DNA from: Deinococcales bacterium
GTDB lineage: Bacteria > Deinococcota > Deinococci > Deinococcales > JAAFIG01
Assembly (NCBI GenBank): GCA_025359505.1
Contig: JANYHH010000057.1
Location: forward strand, 62,001 to 126,000
DNA length: 64,000 nucleotides
Reading direction: 5' to 3'
Shown here: in pieces, positions 53,431-62,169 of the stretch
How positions within the stretch are numbered: position 1 is the stretch's first letter
Layout of the letters: each line of letters begins with the position of its first letter
The notes under the pieces: generated by a model
The model's input: only the letters and a program-made list of their open reading frames with translations
Told to the model about the DNA's origin: nothing
Database searches by the model: none
Translations under genes and position numbers: made by a program

Positions 53431-54789
53431 GTGACCGAGACTCGAGGATTGAAGCTGAACGCCATCACCGTGTTGGGCGGCGCGATCGGCGTGTTGAGTG
53501 CGTCGCTACCGTGGTTGCTGTTTCGCCCAAACCGTTTGGTGCAGGGGGATGCGTTGGCAGTCTGGCAACTGAGCGGCCCGTGGCACTGGCTGGCGCTCGT
53601 GGCGTGGGCGCTGATTGGCTTGAGCGGTCTTTGGCGCTCGAGTCTGCGCGGTTACGTCGGAACGGCGCTGCTGGTCGGCGCGATTGCCGCGATCGCCCTG
53701 ACGATCTCCAGCAACGCTGCACTGCTGTTGTCAGGTGCGGGTGAGTTCGCTCGAGTCTCGGTTTCGGGCGGCGTCTGGCTGATGCTGCTGGCGATCTACA
53801 TCGCGGCGTTCGGCGTGGGGACTGAAATGAAGTTCGCCGCGCCGATGGTGTTGCTGGCGCTGCTGGCGACCTTTGTGCTCGGCGCGTACTCGAGGCTCGG
53901 GCCAGCGGTGGAATACGCGGCTGTCAGCGACACGTTTTTCACCGAGCTACTGCGCCACTTCGCTCTGTCCATCGCAGCCGTGATCGTGGCTGTCGTGATC
54001 GGTGTGCCGCTGGCGCTGCTGGCCGTGCGAAACTCGAGGCTCGAGGGGCTGGTGCTGGGCGGCGCGGGATTGCTGCAAACGATTCCCAGCTTGGCGCTGT
54101 TCGGCGTGCTGCTCGCGCCGCTGGCGTGGGTCGGGCGCTCGGTCAGCGTCGGCGCGGTACTGGCGATTATTGTGATCGGTGCGCTGCTGAGCTTTGCAAT
54201 CTCGAGGTTGCCCGTCTCTGGATTGAGCGGCGTGCTGCCCGTGCGATTCGCGCTTGTCGGTGTTACTGCGCTGGTGGCGCTGCCGATGCTGGCGGTGCTG
54301 ATCTACAACGCGCTGATCGGCAATCTGGGGGGGCTGGCTGCGTTCGTGCAACCCGCTGCGTTACTCTCATCCGCCGGAATTCGCGGCATCGGCGCTGCGC
54401 CCGCACTCGTGGCGCTCACCATCTACGCGCTGCTGCCAATCGTCGTCAATACCTTTGTCGGCATGAAAAGCGTGCCGGAAGGCGTGATCGACGCAGCAAA
54501 GGGCATGGGCATGAACCAGCGACAGGTTTTTTTGCGGGCAGAATTACCAATCGCGATTCCGGCGATGCTGACTGGCTTGCGCGGCGCGACGGTGCTGAGT
54601 TTCGGGTTGACGACGGTCGCGGCGCTGATCGGCGGCGGCGGGCTGGGATTTTTCATCCTGCGCGGCGTGGACGCCAACGCGCCGGATCTGATTCTGGTCG
54701 GGGCTGCGCCGATCGTGATTCTGGCGTTGGTGATCGATGCATTGCTCAGGGCATTGTCGGCTGTGGTCACGCCCAAAGGATTGCGATGA
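53431..54789 (+). CDS. Betaine-type ABC transporter permease, large (YehY-like)
   Basis: About 452 residues from the GTG at 53431 (GGGGGA upstream). The N-terminal 165 residues form about five membrane helices. A BPD_transp_1 domain follows, with the EAA-type loop AAKGMGMNQRQVFLRAELPI. The long N-terminal extension and position between binding protein and ATPase match the yehZ-yehY-yehX-yehW order of Enterobacteria. It would carry the ligand bound by the preceding protein. Overlaps the ATPase gene through ATGA. Confidence 0.85.
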   Translation: MTETRGLKLNAITVLGGAIGVLSASLPWLLFRPNRLVQGDALAVWQLSGPWHWLALVAWALIGLSGLWRSSLRGYVGTALLVGAIAAIALTISSNAALLLSGAGEFARVSVSGGVWLMLLAIYIAAFGVGTEMKFAAPMVLLALLATFVLGAYSRLGPAVEYAAVSDTFFTELLRHFALSIAAVIVAVVIGVPLALLAVRNSRLEGLVLGGAGLLQTIPSLALFGVLLAPLAWVGRSVSVGAVLAIIVIGALLSFAISRLPVSGLSGVLPVRFALVGVTALVALPMLAVLIYNALIGNLGGLAAFVQPAALLSSAGIRGIGAAPALVALTIYALLPIVVNTFVGMKSVPEGVIDAAKGMGMNQRQVFLRAELPIAIPAMLTGLRGATVLSFGLTTVAALIGGGGLGFFILRGVDANAPDLILVGAAPIVILALVIDALLRALSAVVTPKGLR

Positions 54790-55724
54790 TCGAATTTATT
54801 GGCGTCAGTAAGAGTTACAACGCGGGCACGGTGATCCTCAACGACATCAGCCTGACCGTGGAGCGCGGCGAACTGGTGATCCTGATTGGCCCCAGCGGCT
54901 GCGGTAAAAGCACGCTGCTGCGTCTGGTGAATCGCATGATCGCGCCCTCGAGCGGGCAGATTCTGATCGGTGGCAAGGACAGTGCGCTGCTCGATCCCGT
55001 CGAGTTGCGGCGCGGCATCGGCTACGTGATTCAGAGCATTGGGTTGTTTCCGCACATGACGATTTTTGAGAACGTCGAGGTCGTCCCGAGCATCCTCGGT
55101 ACGCAGAAAGCTGAGCGCCGCTCGAGGGCCGAGTCCCTGCTGCACACCGTCGGATTGGAGCCGGGTGTGTACGGTTCACGCTATCCTCGAGCGCTCAGCG
55201 GCGGGCAGCAGCAGCGCGTTGGCATTGCCAGAGCATTGGCGGCCGATCCGGACGTGATGCTGATGGACGAGCCGTTCAGCGCGGTCGATCCGATCACGCG
55301 GGGCGGTTTGCAGGACGAGTTTCTGAGGATCAAAACCGAAATCAACAAAACCATTGTTTTTGTGACGCACGACATCGACGAGGCAATCAAGATCGGTGAT
55401 CGCGTCTGCGTCTTGAACGCGGGCGCGGTGCAGCAATTCGACACGCCCGAGGCGCTACTGCGTGCGCCGGCCAACGATTTCGTGGCCAGCTTCCTCGGGG
55501 AAGACCGCGAGTTGAAGCGCCTCTCCTTGATGCCCGTCACCGCATTGATGCGAATACCGCCCAGCAATGCGGGGGAGGCTCGAGGTCAGGTTCTGGCAAG
55601 CTCGAGTGCCAGAGATGCGCTGTCGCAACTGATGGGCGCGAGTGGGCGCGAGTTGAATGTGATGGACGTTGCGGGCAACGTGATCGGACTGATCGCCATG
55701 AGCGATTACGGGCGCAACCCGTGA
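54786..55724 (+). CDS. Betaine-type ABC transporter ATP-binding protein
   Basis: About 312 residues from the ATG at 54786; the ORF track begins far upstream inside the permease gene in another frame. It shows Walker A LIGPSGCGKSTLLRLVNRM, the signature LSGGQQQRVGIARALAADPD and Walker B VMLMDEPFSAVDP. The last 60 residues (VTALMRIPPSN, VMDVAGNVIGLIAMSDYG) resemble a single CBS-like half rather than the CBS pair of OpuCA/ProV. It energises the two permeases. Confidence 0.9.
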   Translation: MIEFIGVSKSYNAGTVILNDISLTVERGELVILIGPSGCGKSTLLRLVNRMIAPSSGQILIGGKDSALLDPVELRRGIGYVIQSIGLFPHMTIFENVEVVPSILGTQKAERRSRAESLLHTVGLEPGVYGSRYPRALSGGQQQRVGIARALAADPDVMLMDEPFSAVDPITRGGLQDEFLRIKTEINKTIVFVTHDIDEAIKIGDRVCVLNAGAVQQFDTPEALLRAPANDFVASFLGEDRELKRLSLMPVTALMRIPPSNAGEARGQVLASSSARDALSQLMGASGRELNVMDVAGNVIGLIAMSDYGRNP

Positions 55725-56455
55725 CGCTGGCTCGAGCCGCACTGCTGCCTGTACTCTGGGTTGCGGCGTTTGCGCTGTTCGCGTGGCAGGACGGCTGGCG
55801 CTTGGCGCTCACAGCACTCTTTCCGAACAGCCGCAATCCCGTCTTTGAACGCGCCACGTTGCTCGAGTTGGTCGGGCAGCATTTGGCAATCGCGGGGCTG
55901 GCGTCGGTGCTGGTGCTGATCGTCGGCTTGCCGCTGGCGGTTTGGGCGACGCGCCCGAGCGGGCGGCCGTTCCTGCCGCTGATCGCCAATACCGTCAGCA
56001 TCGGTCAGACCTTCCCGCCGACGGCCGTGCTGTTTTTGATGCTGCCGATTCTGGGCTTCGGCGCTCAAGCGGCGGTGCTGGCGCTGTTTTTGTACGGCTT
56101 GCTGCCCACGGTCAGCGGCGCGTTGCAGGGCTTGGAAACCGTGCCCGCCGATGCTTTAGAGGCGGGCATCGGCAGCGGCATGAGCGAGCGTCAGCGCTTA
56201 CTGCGGCTCGAGTTGCCGCTGGCACTACCGAGTCTGCTGGCGGGGGTACGCACCACGTTGATTCTGGTGATGGCCACGACGACGATTGCGCCGCTGGTCG
56301 GCACGGGCGGTCTGGGCGTGCCGATCATCGGTGGGCTGGGCAACGACAATCTGGCGCAGGTGTTGCAGGGCGCTCTGCCGGTGGCGATGCTGGCGCTATT
56401 GACGGATTACTCGATGCGGACGTTAGAGCGGCGCTTGACGCCGTGGCGCTCCTGA
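55721..56455 (+). CDS. Betaine-type ABC transporter permease, small (YehW-like)
   Basis: 244 residues with five or six membrane helices and the EAA-type loop EAGIGSGMSERQRLLRLELP followed by LALPSLLAGVRTTLILVMAT. It lacks the N-terminal extension of its partner. It starts with GTG four bases inside the ATPase gene. It is the last gene of the locus; decayed sequence follows. Confidence 0.88.
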   Translation: MTLARAALLPVLWVAAFALFAWQDGWRLALTALFPNSRNPVFERATLLELVGQHLAIAGLASVLVLIVGLPLAVWATRPSGRPFLPLIANTVSIGQTFPPTAVLFLMLPILGFGAQAAVLALFLYGLLPTVSGALQGLETVPADALEAGIGSGMSERQRLLRLELPLALPSLLAGVRTTLILVMATTTIAPLVGTGGLGVPIIGGLGNDNLAQVLQGALPVAMLALLTDYSMRTLERRLTPWRS

Positions 56456-56680
56456 GCGGTGCAACGTTCGAGGCGGGCGGCAACGGCGTATTCTCAAATA
56501 CTTGACTTTGAAGTTCAAGATCAACGGCAACTTGCTGCGCTCGCCCCCTTTCGGCGAGATCGAGCGCAGGGAGAGGCAAAAAAACACTTTCGCAGGAGGT
56601 TTATTGCTCGCTCGAGCCTCGAGCGATGGCTTAAAACTGCGCGTCAAACACGGCTTTGACCTCGAGCGCTCGTTTCATAA

Positions 56681-56779
56681 CTCACGGTCAGCGCCCCGGC
56701 CGAGTTGCCCATCGGCGTCATCACCGCGCTGATCGGCGCATCTGTCTTTCTACCGATTTCGCAGCGGGGACACCCGTGA
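56681..56779 (+). pseudogene. Remnant of a FecCD-type iron/heme ABC permease (C-terminal end)
   Basis: Thirty-two codons (LTVSAPAELPIGVITALIGA, then SVFL) match the conserved C-terminal end of FecCD permeases (ELP.GV.TALIG.P.F), with its natural stop. Nothing recognisable precedes it. The 225 bases from 56456 to 56680 hold CTCGAG motifs and no frame worth calling. Confidence 0.6.
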
Positions 56780-56804
56780 GCCTCGAGCACCGCTCGAGGC
56801 TCAC
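56776..56804. repeat. Perfect inverted repeat made by a CTCGAG-bounded insertion
   Basis: GTGAGCCTCGAG-CACCG-CTCGAGGCTCAC is a 12-base-pair perfect hairpin inside the ATPase remnant. Confidence 0.8.
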
Positions 56805-56963
56805 GGGCTGAATCTGACTGTCGGGCGCAGTTAATAGTAACCTCGAGTTGCACGTAGGCGAGGCGCTGGCGGTGGTTGGCGAGAACGGCGTGGGCAAATC
56901 CAGCTTGTGCGCTTGCTGTCTGGTGAGTTGCGTCCCTCGAGTGGCGGCGTGACCCTTACTTAA
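56776..56963 (+). pseudogene. Remnant of an iron/heme-type ABC ATPase (N-terminal end, frameshifted)
   Basis: A GTG overlaps the permease stop as in intact operons. The fragments SLEAHGLNLTVGR, NLELHVGEALAVVGENGVGK SS (Walker A) and RLLSGELRPSSGGVTLT lie in different frames. The lesions are an 11-base CTCGAG-bounded insertion, stop codons near 56831, and a one-base deletion near 56908. The rest of the gene is missing. Together with the permease end this is the junction of a lost heme or siderophore importer. Confidence 0.65.
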
Positions 56964-56979
56964 AGACTGAGTTCAACTT

Positions 56980-58416
56980 TCAGCTCAAATTGCTGATGAA
57001 GCTGTGCCAGCCGCTCGAGGCTTCGGGCAATGCGTCACGGATCGCTTCGGTTTGCAGCACGCCGTCGGCGTAAGCCCTGACCGCCAGTTGATGTGACCCT
57101 GCCTGCGGTTGCCACGCGACGCGCCAGATCTGCCACGCGTGCTTGGAGCGGCGCGGTAACAGTTGCGCCTCGAGCCATGATTTGCTCCCGTCCAGACTGA
57201 CCTCGACTTTGGTGATCGTGCGCTCGCCCGCGAAGGCAATACCGCTGACTTCTTTGATCTCGGATGCCTTCAAGCTGACCGCGCTCTCCGAGGGCGCATC
57301 GATGCGGCTCATCGTCTGCACGAAGGCGTCTTTGCTCCAGCCGCGCTCGACCCAGTAACCGACGGCTGGCTTGTCGGACAGCTCGATCTCGGTGATCCAA
57401 CGCGGTTGCTTCATGCCCAAGCGCCCCGGAATCAGCACGCGCAGCGGAAAGCCGTGCTTTTGCGACAGCGGCTGACCGTTCCAGCCGTGCACCAGCAGCA
57501 CGTCGTCCTCCAATGCCGCAGCCAGCGGCAGGCTTTCAATGTAGCCGTCCGCCGCCCGCCAGTTGACGAACCGCGCCTTCGGGTCGATGCCGACCTGCTC
57601 GAGTAAGCGCCGCAGTGAAGACCCATTCCAGATCGCATTGCCGATCAGCCCGCCGCCGACGGCGTTGGAGATGCAGACCATCGTCGCTTCTATGTTGTGC
57701 TGTGGTTGGACTTTGAGTTCAGTCAGTGTGTAAGAGCGCGGGTTTTTGACCAGCCCCGTGATTTTCAGCGACCACTTGGCTGCGGTCAGCTTGGGGTCGA
57801 ACGCCTCTAAGTTCTTGGAGATGCTGTAAAACTCGCTCTGCTTTGTAAGTCCCGTCAGCAGCGTCTCAGCGCCAGCGCTCGAGGATGCCGCTTCGGTGCT
57901 CGGTGCGAAGACGTAACGCAACAGCACAGCCGCGCCGCCACTGACCAGCAACCCAGAGCCAGCCGAGAGCCAGCCCAACGTGCGCCGCCGCTCGAGGTTC
58001 GCACTGCCGCCAATTCTGGGCGTCTCGAGCAGTGATCTGATGCCGAAGTAAACCAGTGCCGTCACCAGTGCCACGGGGACTGGCACGAGCAACCCGCAGA
58101 CGACCAACAGCGCGAGCGCCGCCAGCCACGGGCGCAGCCAGCCCAGCGCCGTCAGCGCGACCAGCCACAGGGCGAAGCTGCCCGCAAAAGCAAAGACCTT
58201 GCCGGCCGCGCCGTACCCCAACAGCTTGTGGATGAGCTGAAACATCGCGGGTGTGCCCATCCATTGCGTCAAACGGTTGAAGAGTTCCTGCGGCGGGTAC
58301 GGCACTTCCCACACCAGCCGCGCCACCAATCCCAATGCACTGACCGCGACCAGCGCCACGAAGCCGTGCATCGCCTTCTCGAGCCAGAATCCGCTGAGCC
58401 AAAATCGCTTCGTCAT
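56980..58416 (-). CDS. Membrane-anchored sulfite-oxidase-fold molybdopterin oxidoreductase
   Basis: 478 residues. The first 130 residues form four membrane helices, and a further helix lies near residue 155 (GWLSAGSGLLVSGGAAVLLR). A sulfite-oxidase-type Moco domain follows, with SLKITGLVKNPRSYTLTELK, EATMVCISNAVGGGLIGNAI (cysteine as molybdenum ligand), GIDPKARFVNWRAADGYIES and HGFPLRVLIPGRLGMKQPRW, then a dimerisation-like C-terminal domain. It probably works on the outer face and passes electrons into the membrane. The substrate is unknown; it differs from cytoplasmic-signal MsrP by the multi-helix anchor. Confidence 0.85.
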   Translation of the reverse strand: MTKRFWLSGFWLEKAMHGFVALVAVSALGLVARLVWEVPYPPQELFNRLTQWMGTPAMFQLIHKLLGYGAAGKVFAFAGSFALWLVALTALGWLRPWLAALALLVVCGLLVPVPVALVTALVYFGIRSLLETPRIGGSANLERRRTLGWLSAGSGLLVSGGAAVLLRYVFAPSTEAASSSAGAETLLTGLTKQSEFYSISKNLEAFDPKLTAAKWSLKITGLVKNPRSYTLTELKVQPQHNIEATMVCISNAVGGGLIGNAIWNGSSLRRLLEQVGIDPKARFVNWRAADGYIESLPLAAALEDDVLLVHGWNGQPLSQKHGFPLRVLIPGRLGMKQPRWITEIELSDKPAVGYWVERGWSKDAFVQTMSRIDAPSESAVSLKASEIKEVSGIAFAGERTITKVEVSLDGSKSWLEAQLLPRRSKHAWQIWRVAWQPQAGSHQLAVRAYADGVLQTEAIRDALPEASSGWHSFISNLS

Positions 58417-58502
58417 GCTTTGTCATACGCACGTTCAACCTCGAGCGGATGACCCAAGCTGCTCGAGGCTCACGGACTCAGCCTGCTCGAGCTGTCCCGA
58501 AT

Positions 58503-59984
58503 TTACTCCGCTCGAGGTGTCCAGACCGAGACTTTGCCGCCCAGACAGGTGAACTGCGCCCAGCCGTCCTCGTTGGTTGTCACGGTTTCTTTGATGTGTC
58601 CCGTGGCGTCGCCGTACACGCGGTTTTGATGACCGACCTGCATCCACTTCGTGCCCGCGTCCCCGTTGCTGAGCACCACCGCCAGCCCGCCCGGATGCTC
58701 ATCGTTGCCCAGCCTCGTCCAACCGATGCAGTTGGGGTGATCGAAGTAATCGTATTGCTCACCGAACGCTACACTTTTTCGCGCCTCGAGAAAGCAATCG
58801 ATCAAGAATTTTTGGGAGTCGATGACAATCTCGTATTCGTTCCCATCGCGCCCTTTGTCTTTGTACTGAGCGCCGTAGTAATCGGCGTGAAAAATGCACG
58901 GGTAGCCGTCACGGCGCAGCAGAATTAGCGCGTAAGCCAGCGGCTTGAACCAGCCGTCTACATCGGACTCGAGCGCCTGAAGTGGTTGCGAATCGTGGTT
59001 GTCCACCAGCGTCACCGCCAGCGTCGGATGCCCAGCCACCAGCGAACCGTCAAAAATCTGGCGCAGATCGTAACTGTTGCCGGCTTTACTCGCATCGTGG
59101 AAATTCTTGTGCAGCGGCGCGTCGAACAGCGTCACCCGACCATTGGTGGTGGCGATGAAATGCTCGAGCGAGGCCAGTTCGTATGACCAGTACTCGCCAA
59201 CCGCGAAGAGATCCTTGTCGGTGCGAGCGCCGACTGCGTTCAACCAATCTTCAAAAAACTTGTGATCAACGTGTTTGACTGCATCGAAGCGAAAGCCGTC
59301 CACATCGGTTAAGTTCACGAACCACTCGCCCCAATACTCGAGTTCGCCGCGCACCTCGGGGTGAAACACGTCCACGTCGCAACCCATCAGATAATCGTAA
59401 TTGCCGTTCTCTTGGTCAACGTTTTCATCAAATCCCTTGTCCTTAAAAACGTAGACCGCGTTGAAATCTGGGTTGTTGGCGTCTTCGCCCACGCTGTCAA
59501 AGTGATACCAGTGCCACTGCATCGTGGAGTATTTGCCGACTCTGCCTGCGAAGTTAAAATGCGTCCAAACCTTGATTTCTCTCGGTTCACCGATCTGCTG
59601 ATTGCGGTTATCGGGGCTGAAAGGCGTCGCCAGCGCCGTTTCTTGCGCGTCGCCGCCCATGCGGTGATTGAAAACCGCATCGGCGTAAATTCGCACATTG
59701 GCTCGAGTCGCCGCTTGGCACGCCGCCAGAAATTCGTCTTTCGTACCGTACTTGGTTCTGACTGAACCCTTTTGGTCAAACTCACCCAAATCAAACAGGT
59801 CGTACACACCGTAGCCCACGTCGTACCCGCCGCCTGCTCCCTTGTAGGCTGGTGGCAACCACAGTGAAGTCACGCCGCGCTCGGCAAGCTCCGTCACTTG
59901 TTCCGCGACCTGCTTCCACAGCGTGCCGTCATTCGGCGTGTACCAGTGAAAAAATTGCATCATGACGCCGTTCAATTCAGACAT
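58503..59984 (-). CDS. Cytoplasmic alpha-amylase (GH13)
   Basis: 493 residues without a signal peptide. The four GH13 regions are IYADAVFNHRM, DGFRFDAVKHVDHKF (nucleophile aspartate), LFAVGEYW (acid/base glutamate) and TLVDNHDSQPL (transition-state aspartate). The opening MSELNGVMMQFFHWYTPNDG and the long B domain fit the GH13_5 liquefying amylase/AmyS group. With no export signal it should act on cytoplasmic maltodextrin or glycogen. It stands alone; no glg or mal genes are adjacent. Confidence 0.93.
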   Translation of the reverse strand: MSELNGVMMQFFHWYTPNDGTLWKQVAEQVTELAERGVTSLWLPPAYKGAGGGYDVGYGVYDLFDLGEFDQKGSVRTKYGTKDEFLAACQAATRANVRIYADAVFNHRMGGDAQETALATPFSPDNRNQQIGEPREIKVWTHFNFAGRVGKYSTMQWHWYHFDSVGEDANNPDFNAVYVFKDKGFDENVDQENGNYDYLMGCDVDVFHPEVRGELEYWGEWFVNLTDVDGFRFDAVKHVDHKFFEDWLNAVGARTDKDLFAVGEYWSYELASLEHFIATTNGRVTLFDAPLHKNFHDASKAGNSYDLRQIFDGSLVAGHPTLAVTLVDNHDSQPLQALESDVDGWFKPLAYALILLRRDGYPCIFHADYYGAQYKDKGRDGNEYEIVIDSQKFLIDCFLEARKSVAFGEQYDYFDHPNCIGWTRLGNDEHPGGLAVVLSNGDAGTKWMQVGHQNRVYGDATGHIKETVTTNEDGWAQFTCLGGKVSVWTPRAE

Positions 59985-60084
59985 GAATTCTCCCCTCGAG
60001 CAGAGTGAGCTGCCCGAGCTTTAGTATCCACGTTGTGCGCCAGCGGGCGTTGATGACCCGACTCAGCCGAGACTCAGCGGCCGT

Positions 60085-60411
60085 TCAATTGGTAAGGGAG
60101 CTTACCGAAAAAGCCCATTCATGCTCGAGGATCGTGGCAAAATGCTCGACCACCGCGCCGTCACGATGCGCCCCCAACCGCGCCTTCCATGCTTGAAACG
60201 CGTGTGAACCGCGAAAACCAGCCTCGTGCGCCTCAAGCGATGTCCAGCGCACCAGCAGCACGTAACGTTCTGGCGTCTCCAGACTGCGCTGGATCGTGTG
60301 ACCCCAATAGCCCGGACTCGAGCCGATCACGGTTTTCAGTTCAATCATCGCGCTTTCAAAGTCGGCAGCTCGGTCGGTAGGGATGTTGAACTCGGCGATT
60401 TCAAGAATCAT
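60085..60411 (-). CDS. Antibiotic biosynthesis monooxygenase (ABM) domain protein
   Basis: 108 residues, one ferredoxin-like ABM domain. ILEIAEFNIPTDRAADFESA, then GYWGHTIQRSLETPERYVLL and VRWTSLEAHEAGFRGSHAFQ. The pattern (strand, helix, strand, W.S..AH..GFR.S..) is typical of small dimeric ABM proteins. Members range from heme-degrading enzymes to quinol monooxygenases; no heme-binding motif is clear. It overlaps the DUF2461 gene by 11 bases. Confidence 0.75.
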   Translation of the reverse strand: MILEIAEFNIPTDRAADFESAMIELKTVIGSSPGYWGHTIQRSLETPERYVLLVRWTSLEAHEAGFRGSHAFQAWKARLGAHRDGAVVEHFATILEHEWAFSVSSLTN

Positions 60412-61060
60412 AGGTCAGCGCCTCTCTCAAATACTTGTGCAGCGCCTGCATCTTCGCGCACTTGGTCACGATCCTCTCCAGCACGCCCTCACTGCCCAAC
60501 TCGAGCGCATCGAAGGAGCTGCTGACGGTGAAGCTTTTGAATTTCAGCAGCTCCGAGCCATCGGGGAACCCTTTCGGGAACCTCGAGAGCACCGCGTCCT
60601 TGTCCAGCCCACCGAACGCCTCGAGCAGTGTTTTATTCTTTAACAGCGCATCGGCTCTGGCTGGGTGACGCTCCACGAAGCGCCGGATTAATGCCAGTTG
60701 ATCGTTTGGCGGCGCGTAAATCCCGCCCGCTGTGATCGAGTTTTCGATGCCGAGTTGCACGTAGTAAATCGGCATATTTGAGTGCCGCCCGCCCGCGCTC
60801 AGCGCCGCGCTGAAATTGGTTTTGTACGGGTTCTTGTTGTTTGAGAAGCGCACGTCGCGGTTGATGCGAAACAGGCAATCCTTGGCGTTGATGCCCTTGA
60901 CGCTCGCATCGAAGCTCGAGACACCTGCGATGATCTCAGTCACAAACTGGATGAACTCGAGCCGCAATTCGAGGTAACGCGGGCGATTCTGGTCAAACCA
61001 CGCTTTGGAGTTCGAGAACTCGAGTTCGACCAAGAACTGCGTCAATTTCTCGAGGTTCAC
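60401..61060 (-). CDS. DUF2461 (TIGR02453) family protein
   Basis: About 219 residues from the GTG at 61058-61060 (VNLEKLTQFLVELEFSNSKA), overlapping the Uma2 stop. WFDQNRPRYLELRLEFIQFV, INAKDCLFRINRDVRFSNNK, NPYKTNFSAALSAGGRHSNM and GGIYAPPNDQLALIRRFVER are all characteristic of the family. The function is unknown in all members I know. It is coupled to genes on both sides. Confidence 0.9.
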   Translation of the reverse strand: MNLEKLTQFLVELEFSNSKAWFDQNRPRYLELRLEFIQFVTEIIAGVSSFDASVKGINAKDCLFRINRDVRFSNNKNPYKTNFSAALSAGGRHSNMPIYYVQLGIENSITAGGIYAPPNDQLALIRRFVERHPARADALLKNKTLLEAFGGLDKDAVLSRFPKGFPDGSELLKFKSFTVSSSFDALELGSEGVLERIVTKCAKMQALHKYLREALTYDS

Positions 61061-61602
61061 GACCCGAACTCGATGCCTGCGTAAATCGCCTCGAGCGTCA
61101 CCGTCGTCTCCAAGCACGGCAGATCAAACTCGCCCGTGTCCTCGAGACTCTCGACCGTCCAGCGTGCCCCCTCGCGGCGATAGACGACCACGAACCTCGA
61201 GTCGGACGCGACCAGCACGTAGCGTTGCAGGCTGGGCAGGCGCGTGTACTCGTCGAGCTTCTTGCCGAAATCCGTGCTGTCCGACAGCACCTCGACAATC
61301 AGGCACGGGTTTTCAAAGTACAGCGGGTCATCGCCAGCGTCGCACGACACCGCGAAATCCGGGTAACGGAAGCGCGTATCTCGAGTTCTGACCTTGACGG
61401 TTTCGACGATCACCTCGCACCCCTTTTCATCCGCCACAGGCTCGAGCAGCAACACGAAGCGCCGGGCGAGGCGGTTATGAACGCGTTTCTCGCCCGCCAT
61501 TGCCAGCATCGCGCCGTCCACGTACTCGTGGCGCACATCGCTGATGCGCTCACGCTCGAGGTACGTCGCGACCGATAAGTGTTCGGTGACTCGAGCTGAC
61601 AT
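61057..61602 (-). CDS. Uma2 family (DUF820) restriction-endonuclease-fold protein
   Basis: 181 residues. SDVRHEYVDGAMLAMAGEKR, VHNRLARRFVLLLEPVADEK, RFRYPDFAVSCDAGD (P-D catalytic aspartate) and CLIVEVLSDSTDFGKKLDEY (E-x-L/V-S motif) define the Uma2 PD-(D/E)XK-like fold. The family is large in cyanobacteria and Deinococcus; its role is unknown. TACAAT six bases before the ATG indicates a leaderless mRNA. Confidence 0.9.
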   Translation of the reverse strand: MSARVTEHLSVATYLERERISDVRHEYVDGAMLAMAGEKRVHNRLARRFVLLLEPVADEKGCEVIVETVKVRTRDTRFRYPDFAVSCDAGDDPLYFENPCLIVEVLSDSTDFGKKLDEYTRLPSLQRYVLVASDSRFVVVYRREGARWTVESLEDTGEFDLPCLETTVTLEAIYAGIEFGS

Positions 61603-61608
61603 GGTTTG

Positions 61609-61614
61609 ATTGTA
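61609..61614 (-). promoter_or_regulatory. Leaderless-type -10 box of the Uma2 gene
   Basis: On the minus strand TACAAT, six bases, then ATG at 61600-61602. Confidence 0.6.
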
Positions 61615-61671
61615 GCGTTAAATCGCTTGCCTTGCTCATTTTTTACAGCTCCGCCTGCTGTGCGTAGAGCG

Positions 61672-62169
61672 TTACCGAGTTCCAAAATGAGATAAGCGTC
61701 GAGCCAGTTGGGTCGCACGTCGTTGCACAGCTTTGTTCGGATCAGCCGCGAGTAAGTGGTAAACCGTTCTGACCTCATCAGGCGGAAGCCTGCGAGCTAA
61801 CCCATCCAACGCGCATAACCTGACGGCGGCAACAGGATCGAAAATCATTTGTTTAAGCAATGAAGTTTTTTCTTGCCTGAACCACAGTGCTTTTGTAAGT
61901 GGTAATCGAACCGCTGCATGAGGGTGAGCCGCTAGATGATCGAAGGCTTGCTCGAGGTGATCGCTATGTCTGTGCGAAGGAAGTTGCCACAACCGTCTCG
62001 CAAGCCAGCGCTTAACCCGTGGTTCAAATGAACCGACAGCAAGGTTAAAGATGACTTCATCATTGAGTTCATCTTCGTAGCGTTTTTTCCGAAGAAACTC
62101 TTGATTTTGCCACGTTGTCGGATTTCTCAATGCTTGGATAACGTCGGTGACTTTCCATTCTTTTCTCAA
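61672..62169 (-). CDS. HEAT-like helical repeat protein
   Basis: 165 residues of paired helices: [60 protein letters not shown] and [20 protein letters not shown] follow the HEAT pattern with conserved V/R positions. Its base composition is clearly more AT-rich than the neighbours and it holds a single CTCGAG in 500 bases, which suggests a recent origin. It overlaps the leuA stop by four bases and would be co-transcribed with leuA. Confidence 0.6.
   Translation of the reverse strand: MRKEWKVTDVIQALRNPTTWQNQEFLRKKRYEDELNDEVIFNLAVGSFEPRVKRWLARRLWQLPSHRHSDHLEQAFDHLAAHPHAAVRLPLTKALWFRQEKTSLLKQMIFDPVAAVRLCALDGLARRLPPDEVRTVYHLLAADPNKAVQRRATQLARRLSHFGTR

Noticed and set aside
54126-54785. N-terminal extension of the transporter ATPase seen in the ORF track
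   Set aside because: It reads the permease gene in another frame; the ATG at 54786 with the ATGA overlap gives a normal ATPase start.
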